DNA of 64,000 nucleotides from assembly GCA_963971535.1 (NCBI GenBank), contig OZ020588.1, positions 123,729,943-123,793,942 on the forward strand, in the 5' to 3' direction. The notes below the pieces were generated by a model. It was not told where the DNA came from. It saw only the letters and a program-made list of their open reading frames with translations, and did not search any database. Numbering within the stretch: the first letter of the stretch is position 1; each line of letters begins with the position of its first letter. Positions 25,031-37,086 of this stretch are shown here, piece by piece. This DNA is from Notolepis coatsorum (Eukaryota; Chordata; Actinopteri; Aulopiformes; Paralepididae). The position numbers and the translations under genes are program-made.

Positions 25031-25660
25031 TAAATAAACATAACATAAATAAAGCCGTTACTGACGATCTAGGAATTATAAACGACCCCCCCCCCTTTCC
25101 TTCACGCATGATGAAGCATAATGTATACCGATCATATACATTTGAATTTTTAATATAGCGTGTATAGGAAAGAAACGGCAATTGATAATCTATCATATGC
25201 GTCAGGGCCTATAACTATCGTTTTTGGAATTACAGCAGAAAAGCTTAAAAACATACTTATATTCTAGACGGTATTAACACAACAATGTATGAATGAAAAA
25301 ATATAACGTTCCCACATCCTGAACGATAGATAATCGATGTTGAATGGGCCATAGTAATGTCAATATAGTAATAACATTTTAAAAGTTATAGCCCTGCAAA
25401 GAAGGTAAACATCTCCATAGGCTTTCAACGGTGGCAGACTGGGTACAATGATGGGCACAACACCCGGCGCCCAATGTGTTAAGAACACGAGCACACAGTC
25501 TGTCAAGTTAAGTGTGCTCCTCAGCACTCGTATATCCTGCTCTCAGCCACGACCGAATCCAATCTTAGGGACGTTTGGGGAATCTCTCTACCGGCCCTAA
25601 TATGTCCAAAATCAGCCTGAGAGCAAATTTCTTGTCATAAATCCGTTGGACTTTACTCTT
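25031..25660. other. Unassigned
   Basis: AT-rich, no frame of note. CGGCGCCCAATGTGTTAAGA at about 25460 resembles CGACGGCCAATGTGTTAAGG at about 1354. Confidence 0.4.
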
Positions 25661-25812
25661 GATTGATTGATTGATTGAACATTTTAATTAACAGATTGCA
25701 GAATGGGTGCAGTACAGTACAGCTCAATACACACAATTGTTAAGGGGATGCAGACCAGAGAAAGACTTTCTTCTTGTTTACATCAGGGTACCCCATTTTC
25801 AATTCATAATGA
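25661..25812 (-). repeat. LINE 3' tail repeat, copy 10
   Basis: Minus-strand copy starting TTGATTGATTGATTGA and ending CCCCATTTTCAATTCATAA. Confidence 0.8.
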
Positions 25813-26124
25813 AATGGCTACTGTACATTTGAAAAACGCTACATTAATTAATACGAACTGTATGGATCTATTTATAGGCCGTATGGTGAAGGCTATATCG
25901 TTTCATCCCGTGTGTAAAATATATATTGGTGTAGATTTAGGAACAAAAAGTTCTCCATTGACAAAATAGCCCATTTTGCGCAATCATAATTTTAAAGCCG
26001 GGACTAGATCTTTCCTCGCAAACGGATATTTGGTCACAGCAGAGTTTTATTTGACGCAATTGGTGCGAGTTCGGTCACATATCTTGCGCTCAACCAATAG
26101 GAGCCACGAGGATCCTCGCAACAA

Positions 26125-26467
26125 AGAGAGCTGCTATTGGTCGATCCGGTGTCAACAAAATCCACAGACTAACGTTACATCAGAACAGGACACAAATGGA
26201 CAGAAAACTCCTTCTAAAGTTCGCAAAATGGTTTCTAAACAATGTTATATGCATCTCACGTCCGTTCAGAAAGAATGTGTACAAGATTTTACACAGACAC
26301 GGTGGGATAGATATAGAAACTGCGTCGAACAGTGGCTTAACCTACCAGTCCAGAATCATACCATTGTGGAGACATACAAACATTGTTTAGAGATCGATTT
26401 GTGTCATAAATGTCATGATATATATTTGTATATCTGTATGTCGTGTATGTCATAAATGTCATGATGA
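26125..26467 (+). pseudogene. N-terminal fragment of a fish gene related to the CxC family
   Basis: The plus-strand frame 25976-26455 contains VQKECVQDFTQTRWDRYRNC and LNLPVQNHTIVETYKHCLEI, which look like real coding (balanced composition, Trp/Cys spacing). It resembles the start of the uncharacterised fish proteins whose later parts lie at 26760-27080 and 16710-17931. The upstream part of the frame is probably not coding. It ends where a tail-repeat stub (26468-26488) and a LINE tail begin. Confidence 0.4.
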
Positions 26468-26755
26468 ATTGAAAACGGGGGACCCTGATTAGATTAGATT
26501 GTACTTTATTGTCATTATATTAGCATACAACGAGATTTGCGACTCAAACCTAAGGTGCAGTAATAAAAGCACAAGTAATAAAAGAGAAACATAAAATCCT
26601 ATACAGAAACATTAAATGCTATACGATAAGACAATGTTAGTCCTGTACAATATACAAAATAACAACAATATACAGAATAGCAATACACAAATAACAATCA
26701 CAGTGTCAGACGGTAGTGGGTGGGTATTGCACTGTGGATATTGCACATCAGGATG
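26468..26755 (-). mobile_element. LINE 3' tail, with a stub of the short tail repeat
   Basis: 26468-26488 is the first 20 bp of a plus-strand tail repeat (GGGGGACCCTGAT). From 26489 GATTAGATTAGATTGTACTT TATTGTCATT begins a different, minus-strand LINE 3' end with ACAACGAGATTTGCGACTC. It separates two parts of the CxC-family-like gene. Confidence 0.65.
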
Positions 26756-27080
26756 TTGCACAGTGAATTACCCTAGACCAGTCTACCTTTGATGGTTTTA
26801 GCAAATATGTGTGCCACCTGTATGGCCAGCCATCAGCTAAGAATGTGAATGATGCCAGATATAAAGCATTCTGCATGGCATCATCAGCTTTTCCAGAACT
26901 CTCTATGCCCCCGACAACTGGCACATTGTACCAACACTGCAAAAGGGCAAATTACCAAGCAGCTATGAGACATTCATTGAAAGCTATAATGTGTGCCACT
27001 TTACCTGTTGGCAATGGGTGGCATGTCGAGGATGGGGAGTTAACAGTGATTATGACGGATGACTACAAATCCGGCCTCTG
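26756..27080 (+). pseudogene. Second fragment of the CxC-family-like gene
   Basis: The open frame reads VCHLYGQPSAKNVNDARYKA, then PPTTGTLYQHCKRANYQAAM and GNGWHVEDGELTVIMTD, ending in DDYKSGL and a stop. The PPT-x-x-x-LxxHxxRAxYQ pattern followed by GWxxxDGxL is the same layout as 17570-17700 (PPTEDAF, RALYQTAVWRHS, GWRLREDGS), so both come from one family but from different members. No catalytic motif is visible and I assign no function. The retrovirus copy A segment starts about 25 bp downstream. Confidence 0.5.
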
Positions 27081-27840
27081 ATAGTGTGTTGCAGGTAGTC
27101 CACTGAAAAGGGTCACAGCCAGCAAGACCCAAGATTGATGACCTCTAGACAACCAGGGACTTCACGTCCAGAGGCCCCATGTTCTTCCCCCCCCACGACG
27201 AGAGGGTGGTCTGATTATGAGAGACCAAAGAAGGCCAGAAAGACAGCCAAGTATACAAACAACAAGCCTTATCAATAAAAGAAATGTTGGTAAAAATATA
27301 TTCAAAAAGCAACGCCCTGTTTTCTAAAAACCTGGTTGGAAGACAGTGATTATATAGTTGTGTGAACAGTGATTTCTGTTCTACCCTTTTGTATGTAACA
27401 CTATAGCCGTATAACCTATTTTCCACATGTAATTATTAGGGCTGTCAGTTTATCGCGTTAATTAGATTAATTAATTACACAGCAAATAATCGCGTTATGA
27501 AAATTAACTCAAAATTAATTACATTTTTTTTTTTTTTTTTTTTATAATATTTTTTTTGTATCATTCATTCCATACGCATGTAGAATACACATTTACAATT
27601 TTTTTTTAATATGGTCCATTTGCATGTTCTTGGTATCTGATTCTAGGGACATCTATGAATCTCAGGGAATGTATTCCCAGTGTCAGAAATCAGTGGCGTC
27701 GCGTGGGTAAAATAACAGGGGAAGCCAAAAAAAATTATTAAAAAAAAATTATAAAATATTTGTATTAATATTTTATTTTTTTTTATTTTTTTTTAAGTCA
27801 AGCAGTCACCATGTACACTACAGTATGGCTCGGCGGCCCA

Positions 27841-27958
27841 GATTGCAGAATGGGTACAATACAGTACGGCTCAATACACACAATTGTATAAGGGGATGCA
27901 GACCAGAGAAAGACGTTTGTCTTGTTTACATCAGGGTCCCCCATTTTCAATTCATAGT
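27841..27958 (-). repeat. LINE 3' tail repeat, copy 11
   Basis: Minus-strand copy; the longer family sequence (GACATTTATGACATACAAG) continues toward about 28110. Confidence 0.75.
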
Positions 27959-28121
27959 GACATTTATGACATACAAGACATCATGACATCAAATATACAG
28001 TACTGTTACCCATAGATCCTGACAGAGTATATACATATGATGGGGAGGGGACTGTACATTAGGAGGGGGTGGGTGGGTGGGAGAGAAATATACATATGGC
28101 CGGGAGAGAATATGACTGTCT

Positions 28122-28261
28122 ATTAGACAAACGTGACAAGACAAACGTATTTCTCTGGTCTGCATCCCCTTAACAATTGTGTGCATTGAGCCGTACTGTA
28201 TTGTACCCATTCTGCAATCTGTTAAATAAAGTTTTCATTCATTCATTCATTCATTCATTCA
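28122..28261 (+). repeat. LINE 3' tail repeat, copy 12
   Basis: Plus-strand copy facing copy 11, ending AATAAAGTTTTC with (ATTC)n. Confidence 0.75.
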
Positions 28262-29177
28262 CGTGTCTGTTGCGCGGCGCGCCCAGCCATCAGAGCGATC
28301 CTACTGTAAAATGCGGAAGCAGCCATTTCAGCATCAGTTTTACTCGTTTATAAAAATGATTTAAAATGTTTATTAGCAACGCCGAGCTTTCAAACCCCGC
28401 CGCATCTGTGTGTGAAACCCTAATGGAACGCTGGGTACCTTTGACATTTATATCCGATATATTTTGGACCCACCGCTAGCTTTTAAGCAGTGCTTGATGG
28501 TGCACATTAACCTGGCTACTACAGAGGAATAAGTGACTGCGTATTCCAGCCCCTGGCTTGCATTGCAGTCATGAAAGGGTATACAAGCTTGCCTGATAAC
28601 GTTAGTTAGTCAGTCAGGCTGCTCAGTGCTTACCTGGTCAATAATGTGGTCCTCCTCTTGCGAGATAGATTTGTTAAATCATAATATCCACAGTGGTGTG
28701 CTCTGCTGGTCCTCAGTAAATGTCCCGCCGGCGAAAATAAGTTGCTATTAAAGTGCTAAATGTTAGATACACTAATAGAGGATTCGAACGTGCCCGTTCT
28801 GTTAATAACATTTTCAATCAATTCCGCAAGGGGATGATGTTCAGACATGTTTGTAGTAGACTACTAGACTGAGTGACGCCAGACAGTTTTATACTACTAA
28901 TGCGATGTCACGTTAGGTAGTCAGGTGGAAACGTGAACTTCTGAGTGCCCCGCCTCCAGGGGGGAAAATATGCTGAGTGTTTTCCTCCCAGCTCCGTTTT
29001 AAACTTTTAGGGTGTGGCAGTCAGCTCGAATCTGATTGGCTAGGATCGGATTTGGACTCTATAATTCTGGAAGCCTGGAGAAAGAGACCTACCCACTGCC
29101 TCTCTCCTATACTAGCTGCAGTGAGCACAGTCTGACAGTGTGTTAGAGGGAGTGAGAAGGAGAAGAGGGAGACATTA

Positions 29178-29214
<37 letters not shown>

Positions 29215-29420
29215 ACACAGATGCACAGATGAAAAATAATGTAAACTATATTTTTTTTTTTTTTTTTTTTTTTTCATATTTCATATTTCATATTTGATAT
29301 GAATTTATAGGGAGGCATGGCTTCTGTTGGCTTCCATAAGGATTCGCCACTGTCAGAAATACTGTGGGCTAGATCCACAAAGAATGGATTGCACGGTGCA
29401 AGTTGCACCCTTACTTACTT

Positions 29421-29568
29421 TCATTATGAATTGAAAATGGGGGACCCTGATGTAAGCAAGACGAAAGTCTTTCTCTGGTCTGCATTCCCTTAACAATTGT
29501 GTGTATTGAGCCGTACTATATTGTACCCATTCTGCAATCTGTTAATAACATTTTCATTCAATCAATCT
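29421..29568 (+). repeat. LINE 3' tail repeat, copy 13
   Basis: Plus-strand copy in transposon 1 at the position where the sister element has copy 14 in matching relative orientation, so this insertion predates spread of the transposon family. Confidence 0.75.
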
Positions 29569-29615
29569 GCGCAGTGATTGATTGAATGAACATTTTATTT
29601 TGAGTAAATTGTAAT

Positions 29616-31019
29616 TGTAACTGAGGGGTACAATTCCCTGACTGTATTGTTAGATATGATATTTAATACCACTACCTCATGTACTTTAACTTCTGGCCAC
29701 CCAGTACAAGATATAAGTATGATGAACACTTTCCCACCTGATGAAGCGAATCCACACAAATGTACCAAATCGAAGGTTTAATACAGCAAAAGGTGTATAC
29801 AACGATCACTTAATTACATTTATGATTTGAAATATGAAATATGCACTTTTATGGCAAATGAGTATTCGTAGGTAAATCAACATTGAATGTCCAATCTCTG
29901 GTTACGCAGGGAGTAAGTATACAACCTGGAATATTTAGGAAAACGATAGCGATGGTACTTAGATGATTAGAGCTGGATACACTAAGGGGGGGGGGGGGGG
30001 TCCCGCTGGTTGTAAGACAGTAGGAGGGGGGGTTAGAGAAGCCGCTGGCGGTATCCCATCTGGCCGACGGTGTCTTGGGAGAATCCAAAGTCTTGGACAC
30101 GGTGCCCACAGAACCTCGGACCGCAGACGAATACAGCTGGACCCTCTGTGGACGGTAGCTGCCGGTCCACAACAGAGAGACGTGAGGCGACCTCACTGGT
30201 GTAGAGCGCCTTCTCACCTGGAGTCCTCTCCGGGGGGTAGTTCCAACACTCCGCAGTGTTGGCCTTTATCCATGGAATAATCAAAGCACACAAAGCATAA
30301 TCCAAGCCGTGGAAGGCTCGCCGTCGTCCGGGTAGAGTAATCCAATATACAGGTCCAGTCGCTCTTGGCCCGGAGGTCCTCGGATGCAAGCACCACTAGG
30401 GGTCTGCTCAGCCTGGTTAAGCGTCCAGATAACGTCAGGAACGATGGGGGTACTGATAACTTTAGAACTCTAACCGAACGATGCACCATACATAAATAGA
30501 CTATTATTAGCTTAATAGAATACGTCCAACTCGACGGTATAGTGCCAAACTATGACTATTCAACTATTAATCTACACGATATCTCAATGCCTATTCTGGG
30601 CCAAGTAGGCCTTACTACACCACACGTGCGTCGTGGGGAGGCTTTGCGTCTGTCACTCTGTTGGAGGGTAAAGAACTGGACTGAAAAGAAAGTTCTACTT
30701 TACTTGCGCCATATATATATGCGCTATGAACAAATAGTACCATTCGTATTTCGCCCGACATATTCCTGCGCGGAACCGGGGCTTGCCACGACATGTTAGG
30801 CGGCACGATTGAACTTGGACCTAGGGGTATGGCAACCTGGCGCCAGGTTCTCGTCCAATGGTAGAATGAAACTATTATGGGCTGTTTAGTAGACTAAAGG
30901 GATATTCAATGCATATTGTACAAGGAATATACAGGGGATATCAAACGATATACAAATACAATTAAATATATATATATAAATAAATATACATATTCGGTTT
31001 AATCTGATCCTTCACAACA
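29616..31019 (-). repeat. BEL 3' LTR
   Basis: 1404 bp. On the plus strand it starts TGTAACTGAGG and ends CCTTCACAACA. The frames inside it are duplicated exactly in the other LTR and carry no known domain. Confidence 0.92.
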
Positions 31020-31079
31020 GCCGCCCCCTAATTAGTCCCACCTAATTAGCTAAGCAGAGACAGATTAACCGCACTGTCT

Positions 31080-32670
31080 ACCACTCAAGGTCCGCTGTAA
31101 GGGTCAGTCAACTCACAAAGTCATAGGGTCATGGTCATCATCGATAGTATCTGGGAGTCGGGGCAGTTCTATGAGCCTCGCCACGGGACGTGTGTAGGTG
31201 CGCCCTTGGACGAGTACTTCAGCTGCTCGGACCTTGCCATCGGCACCGGTGATCACTTTGCTTACGCGGCCAGCCGGCCACATAGCTCTGGGTAGTGACT
31301 GGTCAATAATCATGACGACTGTTCCTTCTGTCAAATTGTCTCTCTCTTTTACCCACTTCTGGCGGGTCTGTAGAGACGGTAGGTAGTGAAGTAGGAAGCT
31401 GCTCCAAAACTTGGCTGTACCTCCACATTCTTCGGCCGTTCGCTTCTTCGGGCCTGTACATTGTCTGGGGTAGCGCGGGGTCCAGCCGCCCCATTAGGAG
31501 TGTGTTGGGGGTGACTGGGTCGACATCCGCTACATCACTGGAGACGTAACCGAGGGGCTTTGAGTTCAATACTCCCTCGATCTCCGTGAGGACTGTCATT
31601 AGGACTTCCTCCACCACAGTCTGGGCTCCAAGTACGGCGTACAGGGCTGTCTTTATAGAACGTACTTCTCGTTCCCAGGTTCCACCGAAGTGGGGTGCGT
31701 TCGGGGGATTAAACTGGAAGTCAATCTGGGCTGGAGCGAGGTGGGTCTTAAGTTCTGGGCCCATAGCTTGGAAGCTCTCTCTCAGCTCTCTTTCTCCGCC
31801 TTTGAAGTTGGTCCCGTGATCAGACAACAATGTAGACGGTTTTCCTTTCCGTGATGTGAATCTCCGGAAGGCCATAAGGAATGAGTCTGTGCTCATGGTC
31901 GGAAGGAGCTCGATATGTATCGCTCTGGTGGTCATGCATTTGAATACAATACCCCACCGCTTCTCGGTGCCTCTTCCTCTCTTTATATATAACGGGCCAA
32001 AGCAGTCCATGCCTGTGGAGTGGAATGGCTTGTCGCCGATTCGGAGGCGACAGGGGGGTAAGTCAGCCATCCGTGGTATGCTGGGCTGCGCGCACCACTT
32101 ACGGCAGTCTAGACAGGTTCGCTGGAAGCGCCGTACTGCTTCTCTCCCTTGCAATATCCAATAACGACGTCTGATCTCCGCGAAGACTCTCTCTGCTCCT
32201 GCGTGGTGTACATCCTCGTCGTATTTCTTTATGATCAGCTCTGTGACCTTGTGTCGGCTGTTCAAGACGATCGGGTGCTTAATGTCATCTGGTAGATCGG
32301 GGGCTCTCCGCAGGCGACCACCCACTCTGATGAGATTATGGGCGTCACTCTCTGGTGCCAGGTGAATCAGTCTGCTGTCTGATGGGACGGGGTTTCCTCC
32401 CTGTAGACAGTCTAGCTCATCGGGGAACGAGTCTCTCTGGGCTCGTTGTAGTAGAAGAAGTTCTGCTTCTTCGTAGTCAGCTGCTGACATGTCAGTGGTG
32501 GACTGAATCTCTGGGTGGTGCCGCAGGAATGTTCTTTGCTGCGCACTCTCTAGGGTAATGCAGTCATCTATGTTGGGGTCTGTGGAGGCGACAGTGCTCA
32601 GTCCACAGAACATAGGTTTCTTGTTCTCAGCCTCCTCGTTACTTGCTTCCCTCGGGGTGGCGTAGGCCAA
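31080..32670 (-). CDS. BEL integrase and C-terminal region
   Basis: The minus-strand frame begins upstream of the integrase zinc domain (EIRRRYWILQGREAVRRFQ, then CLDCRKWCAQP). The core follows with GMDCFGPLYIKRG, IHIELLPTMSTDSF, LLSDHGTNFKG and FNPPNAPHFGGTWEREVRSI, which carry the D, D and E positions expected of a retroelement integrase. After it VMIIDQSLPRAMWPAGRV fits the DUF5641 segment usual at the C-terminus of BEL/Pao polyproteins. Its role is insertion of the cDNA copy into the genome. Confidence 0.88.
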
Positions 32671-33164
32671 TCTCCTTCCGGGAGCTTGAGGAATGCTGGT
32701 CCGTCACTGTAGATGTTGCGACGGGTTAGGTCATCCAGAGACATTCCCCGGGTGATGACGTCAGCTGGGTTGTGTTTGGTGTCCACATACCGCCAGCTTG
32801 CTTCTTCTGTTAACTCTTGAATCTCGGTGACTCTGACTCCCACGAAGACTTTGTATCTGCATGAATCGGACTTGATCCATGTGAGTACTGTCGTGGAATC
32901 TGACCACAAGATTGTTCTATGCACCGGGATGGTGAGTTCACGTTGGATTAACGTGGCTAGATGCGCTCCTGCGAGGGCTGCGCAGAGCTCTAGACGTGGG
33001 ATAGATTGTTGCTTACGTGGGGCTATTCTTGAGCGGGCCAGGATGAAAGCAGTGTGTATCTTTCCTCCCATCTCTTGGGCACGCAAGTAGGCCACCGATC
33101 CGTAGGCTACTTCGGAGGCGTCGCTGAAGACGTGTAGCTCAATCTCGCATGTCTCTGGCCTCAC
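32598..33164 (-). CDS. BEL RNase H region
   Basis: Motifs ELHVFSDASEVAYGSVAYL, IPRLELCAALAGAHLA, ILWSDSTTVLTWIKSD and TKHNPADVITRGM are the standard BEL/Pao RNase H blocks with their acidic catalytic residues (D, E, D, D). It would degrade the RNA strand during reverse transcription. It lies directly upstream of the integrase. Confidence 0.88.
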   Translation of the reverse strand: MRPETCEIELHVFSDASEVAYGSVAYLRAQEMGGKIHTAFILARSRIAPRKQQSIPRLELCAALAGAHLATLIQRELTIPVHRTILWSDSTTVLTWIKSDSCRYKVFVGVRVTEIQELTEEASWRYVDTKHNPADVITRGMSLDDLTRRNIYSDGPAFLKLPEGDWPTPPRGKQVTRRLRTRNLCSVD

Positions 33165-33519
33165 TGTGGATGGGAAGTAGCTGCGGCGTATATTGACACC
33201 TGGGAGTGAGCGGAGTTCCGTCTCCCACTCTCTCCGTGCTGTGCTACATTTGCACTACAGAAACACGTCACAGAGGACCCAGCAGCAGATGAAGAGGTCC
33301 AACACAGTGTGAAGAACAGTTTCTACGTGGACAACTGTTTACAAAGCGTTTCGACTCAAGAAGAAGCCGAGGCTCTCCTAATCAAGTTACGCGCCTCCCT
33401 GATCCAAGGCGGCTTTGATCTCAGGCAGTGGGCCAGCAGTGACCCGCACGTATTGCGCAGCCTCTCCTCCGCGGACAAGGCTGCCAGCAGCGAGACCTGG
33501 ATGGCGATGGTGTAGTATA

Positions 33520-35639
33520 TCTAGATGGGCTCCATCGCACCGGCTGCACCTTTTCTTTAGGCGGCATTCGGCTGCCATGTGGGGCCGCGCACATCGATAA
33601 CAGCGCCGGTTGGACTTTATCCATTGACTCACTTCTTCTGCATTCATCTTTGTGAATAGGTCACATTGTGACAGCCAGTGTTCTTTCTCACAGTAGGGAC
33701 ATGCTATCTTCCACTTCTCTTTCCTCGAGGGGGTGCTGTGACTCTTACTGCTCGGTACTGACTCTGATTGGTGCATGACAGTCACCGATCTTCTTCCATC
33801 ATTTATTCTCCTGGGTCCCTCTCTGGAGCTTGGCGTGCTCCGCCCGAAGGTGTCCAGTCGTAAGCTGCTGACTTCTCTCGCCAGGAAGTCGGCTAGATCA
33901 AGGAGGGATGGCTCGGGGCCGTTGGGATCCCGGTAATCCCTCTGCCGCCTAAAGCGCTCCTGTCTTGCGGGTGGCAGCTTCTCCAAAATCCTCTCGACGT
34001 TAGAGTTGGCGTATAGCTCATGCATGCCCTTCTCCCGTTGCGCTCCCAGCATCCCTACCAGGGACTGCACTTTGATTGACAGGTCGTCTAGTGAGCGATT
34101 GTCTGTGGCTGGGGGTAGGCGGTCAAAATGCCTTATCTCCTGGATTACGTAATCCCATATACGTCCATATCTCTGATCCAGCGCTGCAAGGGCCGCTGTG
34201 TATGGGGTCAAAGAGGTAGCATAGGCTAGCGCTATATTGTGCGCTCGCGGTACTTTCAGGTGCTTCAGTAATATTGCATACTTGTGGCGTTCATCAGCGA
34301 CATCCACCATCATTGTCTCTAAGCACATCCGGAGCTCCGTGTACTGTGCTCGACTCTCATAGGCGAAGTCTGGGAATGACGGTGTGGCATTGTATGACAC
34401 CGTGGATGGCTGATACATCGGCGAGCGTTGGGGGAGAGACCTCCCGGGCGAGTCCCCTCTTGCGCCTCGCTGTGGGCTGGTACTGGCAGGGTACCATGGC
34501 CCGCTGGTCCAGGTGCTGTTCCTCGGGGCTGGTCGTGCGTCGTGCTCACCCGTGAATAGAGTCGGGGGTCTGTAGCGCAGCGCCGCGGGGGTATAGCCTG
34601 GACTGTATGGGACCCCCTGGTCCGGTGGAGTACTGTGCTGTCGTCGGGCTTGGTTCTCCTCCTCTCCCTCTTCTTCCTCTATCAGATCTTCCAGATCCTG
34701 TAATCGTTTATTTAGCTTCTCCGCAGTGTATGCCGCTCCTTCCTTGTAGCTGGGTCTCGCTTGGACCGGTCTGTGAAGGGGGTCTGCGGGGGGTATAGGC
34801 TCGGTCTGTTGGTCAAGTTCAGGGTCGCTTGCTCGTTGTGGTGACGCTGCCCTTGACTGTTGTCTCGACGAGTTCCTTGAACCCCTAGCGGAGGGAGAGG
34901 GTGTTGTCCTTTTGATCAGCTGCTCTATTAGTTGCGCTTGTAGTCTGTCGCGCTCTGCGTCTCTTTGGGCACCGGCAGCGGCACGCTGGGTGTCTGCTCG
35001 GTCTCTTGCCATATTCTCTTCCGTCTGAAGGCGCCTCATTTCCAGGCGTATGTGCTCTTCTTCGCTCCGTTGCTGTATCTGAAGTCGATCGCGTTCACCC
35101 TGGAGCCGATCGCGTTCGGTAGAGGCTGTCAGGCTGACGAGGAACGCCTGTTGTAGTATCCTCTCCGCTTCGCTGGGGGAAGGCGGTTGTGGAGGCGAGC
35201 CGCTCCTGCGTGAGCCGCTCCTGGGGGTACTCGTTGGGGAGTCCTGGAGCTCTAGTTCCTCGGCGCTCTCCTCCTCTTCTTCCGCGCAGAGTTCTCTCTC
35301 TGTAGGGTTGTCTTCCTCCCGGGGCTGGTCGGGGACTACTTCTTGGGTAGTGGCGGGGGGTAAAGGCATGTCAATTCCCTCCTGGTCCCCACCGTGAGCT
35401 TGGTCAGTTACATTAGGACCTACTAGGGCCTCTGTGGTCGGGGAAACCTGGTCGTTAAGGTCAGACATAATTTTACTTTCTACTTTTACCGCGTTTACCG
35501 TTTGTCGAAGGCTAGGTAGTTGACTGACAGTGTAAGCCTCTAAGTACTGAGGTGTCTGTCGTCTGCGCCGCGGGCGTTCTAGGTTAGGAGGATCGTTTCG
35601 TGGAGTGTTCATCATAGGCCATTTCGATATTAATAACAC
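33520..35639 (-). CDS. BEL gag region
   Basis: Begins MLLISKWPMMNTPRND shortly after the primer site. A Glu/Gln/Arg-rich, strongly charged middle (ERDRLQGERDRLQIQQRSEE) is predicted coiled coil. Next comes the conserved Gag part (LPPATDNRSLDDLSIKVQSL, then RILEKLPPARQERFRRQ) and two cysteine/histidine clusters, CPYCEKEHWLSQC and CYRCARPHMAAEC, typical of BEL Gag nucleocapsid. It would form the particle and bind the element's RNA. Confidence 0.85.
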
Positions 35640-35664
35640 TATATTAATATTACACTAGTTACCC

Positions 35665-35681
35665 TCCGGCTCGAAGGACCA
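35665..35681 (-). other. BEL primer-binding site, tRNA-Tyr
   Basis: On the minus strand TGGTCCTTCGAGCCGGA starts 2 nt after the 5' LTR and is complementary over 17 nt to the 3' end of vertebrate tRNA-Tyr (CCGGCTCGAAGGACCA in the mature tRNA). Confidence 0.85.
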
Positions 35682-35683
35682 AT

Positions 35684-37086
35684 TGTAACTGAGGGGTACA
35701 ATTCCCTGACTGTATTGTTAGATATGATATTTAATACCACTACCTCATGTACTTTAACTTCTGGCCACCCAGTACAAGATATAAGTATGATGAACACTTT
35801 CCCACCTGATGAAGCGAATCCACACAAATGTACCAAATCGAAGGTTTAATACAGCAAAAGGTGTATACAACGATCACTTAATTACATTTATGATTTGAAA
35901 TATGAAATATGCACTTTTATGGCAAATGAGTATTCGTAGGTAAATCAACATTGAATGTCCAATCTCTGGTTACGCAGGGAGTAAGTATACAACCTGGAAT
36001 ATTTAGGAAAACGATAGCGATGGTACTTAGATGATTAGAGCTGGATACACTAAGGGGGGGGGGGGTCCCGCTGGTTGTAAGACAGTAGGAGGGGGGGTTA
36101 GAGAAGCCGCTGGCGGTATCCCATCTGGCCGACGGTGTCTTGGGAGAATCCAAAGTCTTGGACACGGTGCCCACAGAACCTCAGACCGCAGACGAATACA
36201 GCTGGACCCTCTGTGGACGGTAGCTGCCGGTCCACAACGGAGAGACGTGAGGCGACCTCACTGGTGTAGAGCGCCTTCTCACCTGGAGTCCTCTCCGGGG
36301 GGTAGTTCCAACACTCCGCAGTGTTGGCCTTTATCCATGGAATAATCAAAGCACACAAAGCATAATCCAAGCCGTGGAAGGCTCGCCGTCGTCCGGGTAG
36401 AGTAATCCAATATACAGGTCCAGTCGCTCTTGGCCCGGAGCTCCTCGGATGCAAGCACCACTAGGGGTCTGCTCAGCCTGGTTAAGCGTCCAGATAACGT
36501 CAGGAACGATGGGGGTACTGATAACTTTAGAACTCTAACCGAACGATGCACCATACATAAATAGACTATTATTAGCTTAATAGAATACGTCCAACTCGAC
36601 GGTATAGTGCCAAACTATGACTATTCAACTATTAATCTACACGATATCTCAATGCCTATTCTGGGCCAAGTAGGCCTTACTACACCACACGTGCGTCGTG
36701 GGGAGGCTTTGCGTCTGTCACTCTGTTGGAGGGTAAAGAACTGGACTGAAAAGAAAGTTCTACTTTACTTGCGCCATATATATATATGCGCTATGAACAA
36801 ATAGTACCATTCGTATTTCGCCCGACATATTCCTGCGCGGAACCGGGGCTTGCCACGACATGTTAGGCGGCACGATTGAACTTGGACCTAGGGGTATGGC
36901 AACCTGGCGCCAGGTTCTCGTCCAATGGTAGAATGAAACTATTATGGGCTGTTTAGTAGACTAAAGGGATATTCAATGCATATTGTACAAGGAATATACA
37001 GGGGATATCAAACGATATACAAATACAATTAAATATATATATATAAATAAATATACATATTCGGTTTAATCTGATCCTTCACAACA
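35684..37086 (-). repeat. BEL 5' LTR
   Basis: 1403 bp, almost identical to 29616-31019. The visible differences are a shorter G run, a longer TATA run and a few single bases. Confidence 0.92.

Larger units (their letters stand above)
27691..29352. mobile_element. hAT-type DNA transposon 2, inside transposon 1
   Basis: Starts CAGTGGCGTCGCGTGGG, ends ATTCGCCACTG, flanked by TCAGAAAT at 27683-27690 and 29353-29360 (8 bp). The sister element at 38683-39496 shows the uninterrupted sequence. It carries two tail-repeat pieces (27841-28120 and 28122-28261). The rest, with promoter-like GC-richer sequence at 28270-29100, codes nothing I recognise. A short (TA)n lies at 29188-29213. Confidence 0.85.
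29616..37086 (-). mobile_element. BEL/Pao LTR retrotransposon, very young
   Basis: The 1.40-kb LTRs 35684-37086 (5') and 29616-31019 (3') are flanked by the 5-bp duplication GTAAT (29611-29615 and 37087-37091). Coding is on the minus strand: gag with zinc knuckles, RNase H, integrase zinc domain and core, and a C-terminal DUF5641-like segment. The LTRs differ at only a handful of bases plus G-run and TA-run lengths (well under 1%), making it one of the youngest elements here. The primer site matches tRNA-Tyr. The middle of pol is rearranged, so the copy is broken, with a few breaks. Confidence 0.92.

Noticed and set aside
29849-30489. Minus- and plus-strand frames of 90-120 codons within the BEL LTR
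   Set aside because: They overlap in several phases, have no domain, and are duplicated only because the LTR is duplicated (35917-36554).
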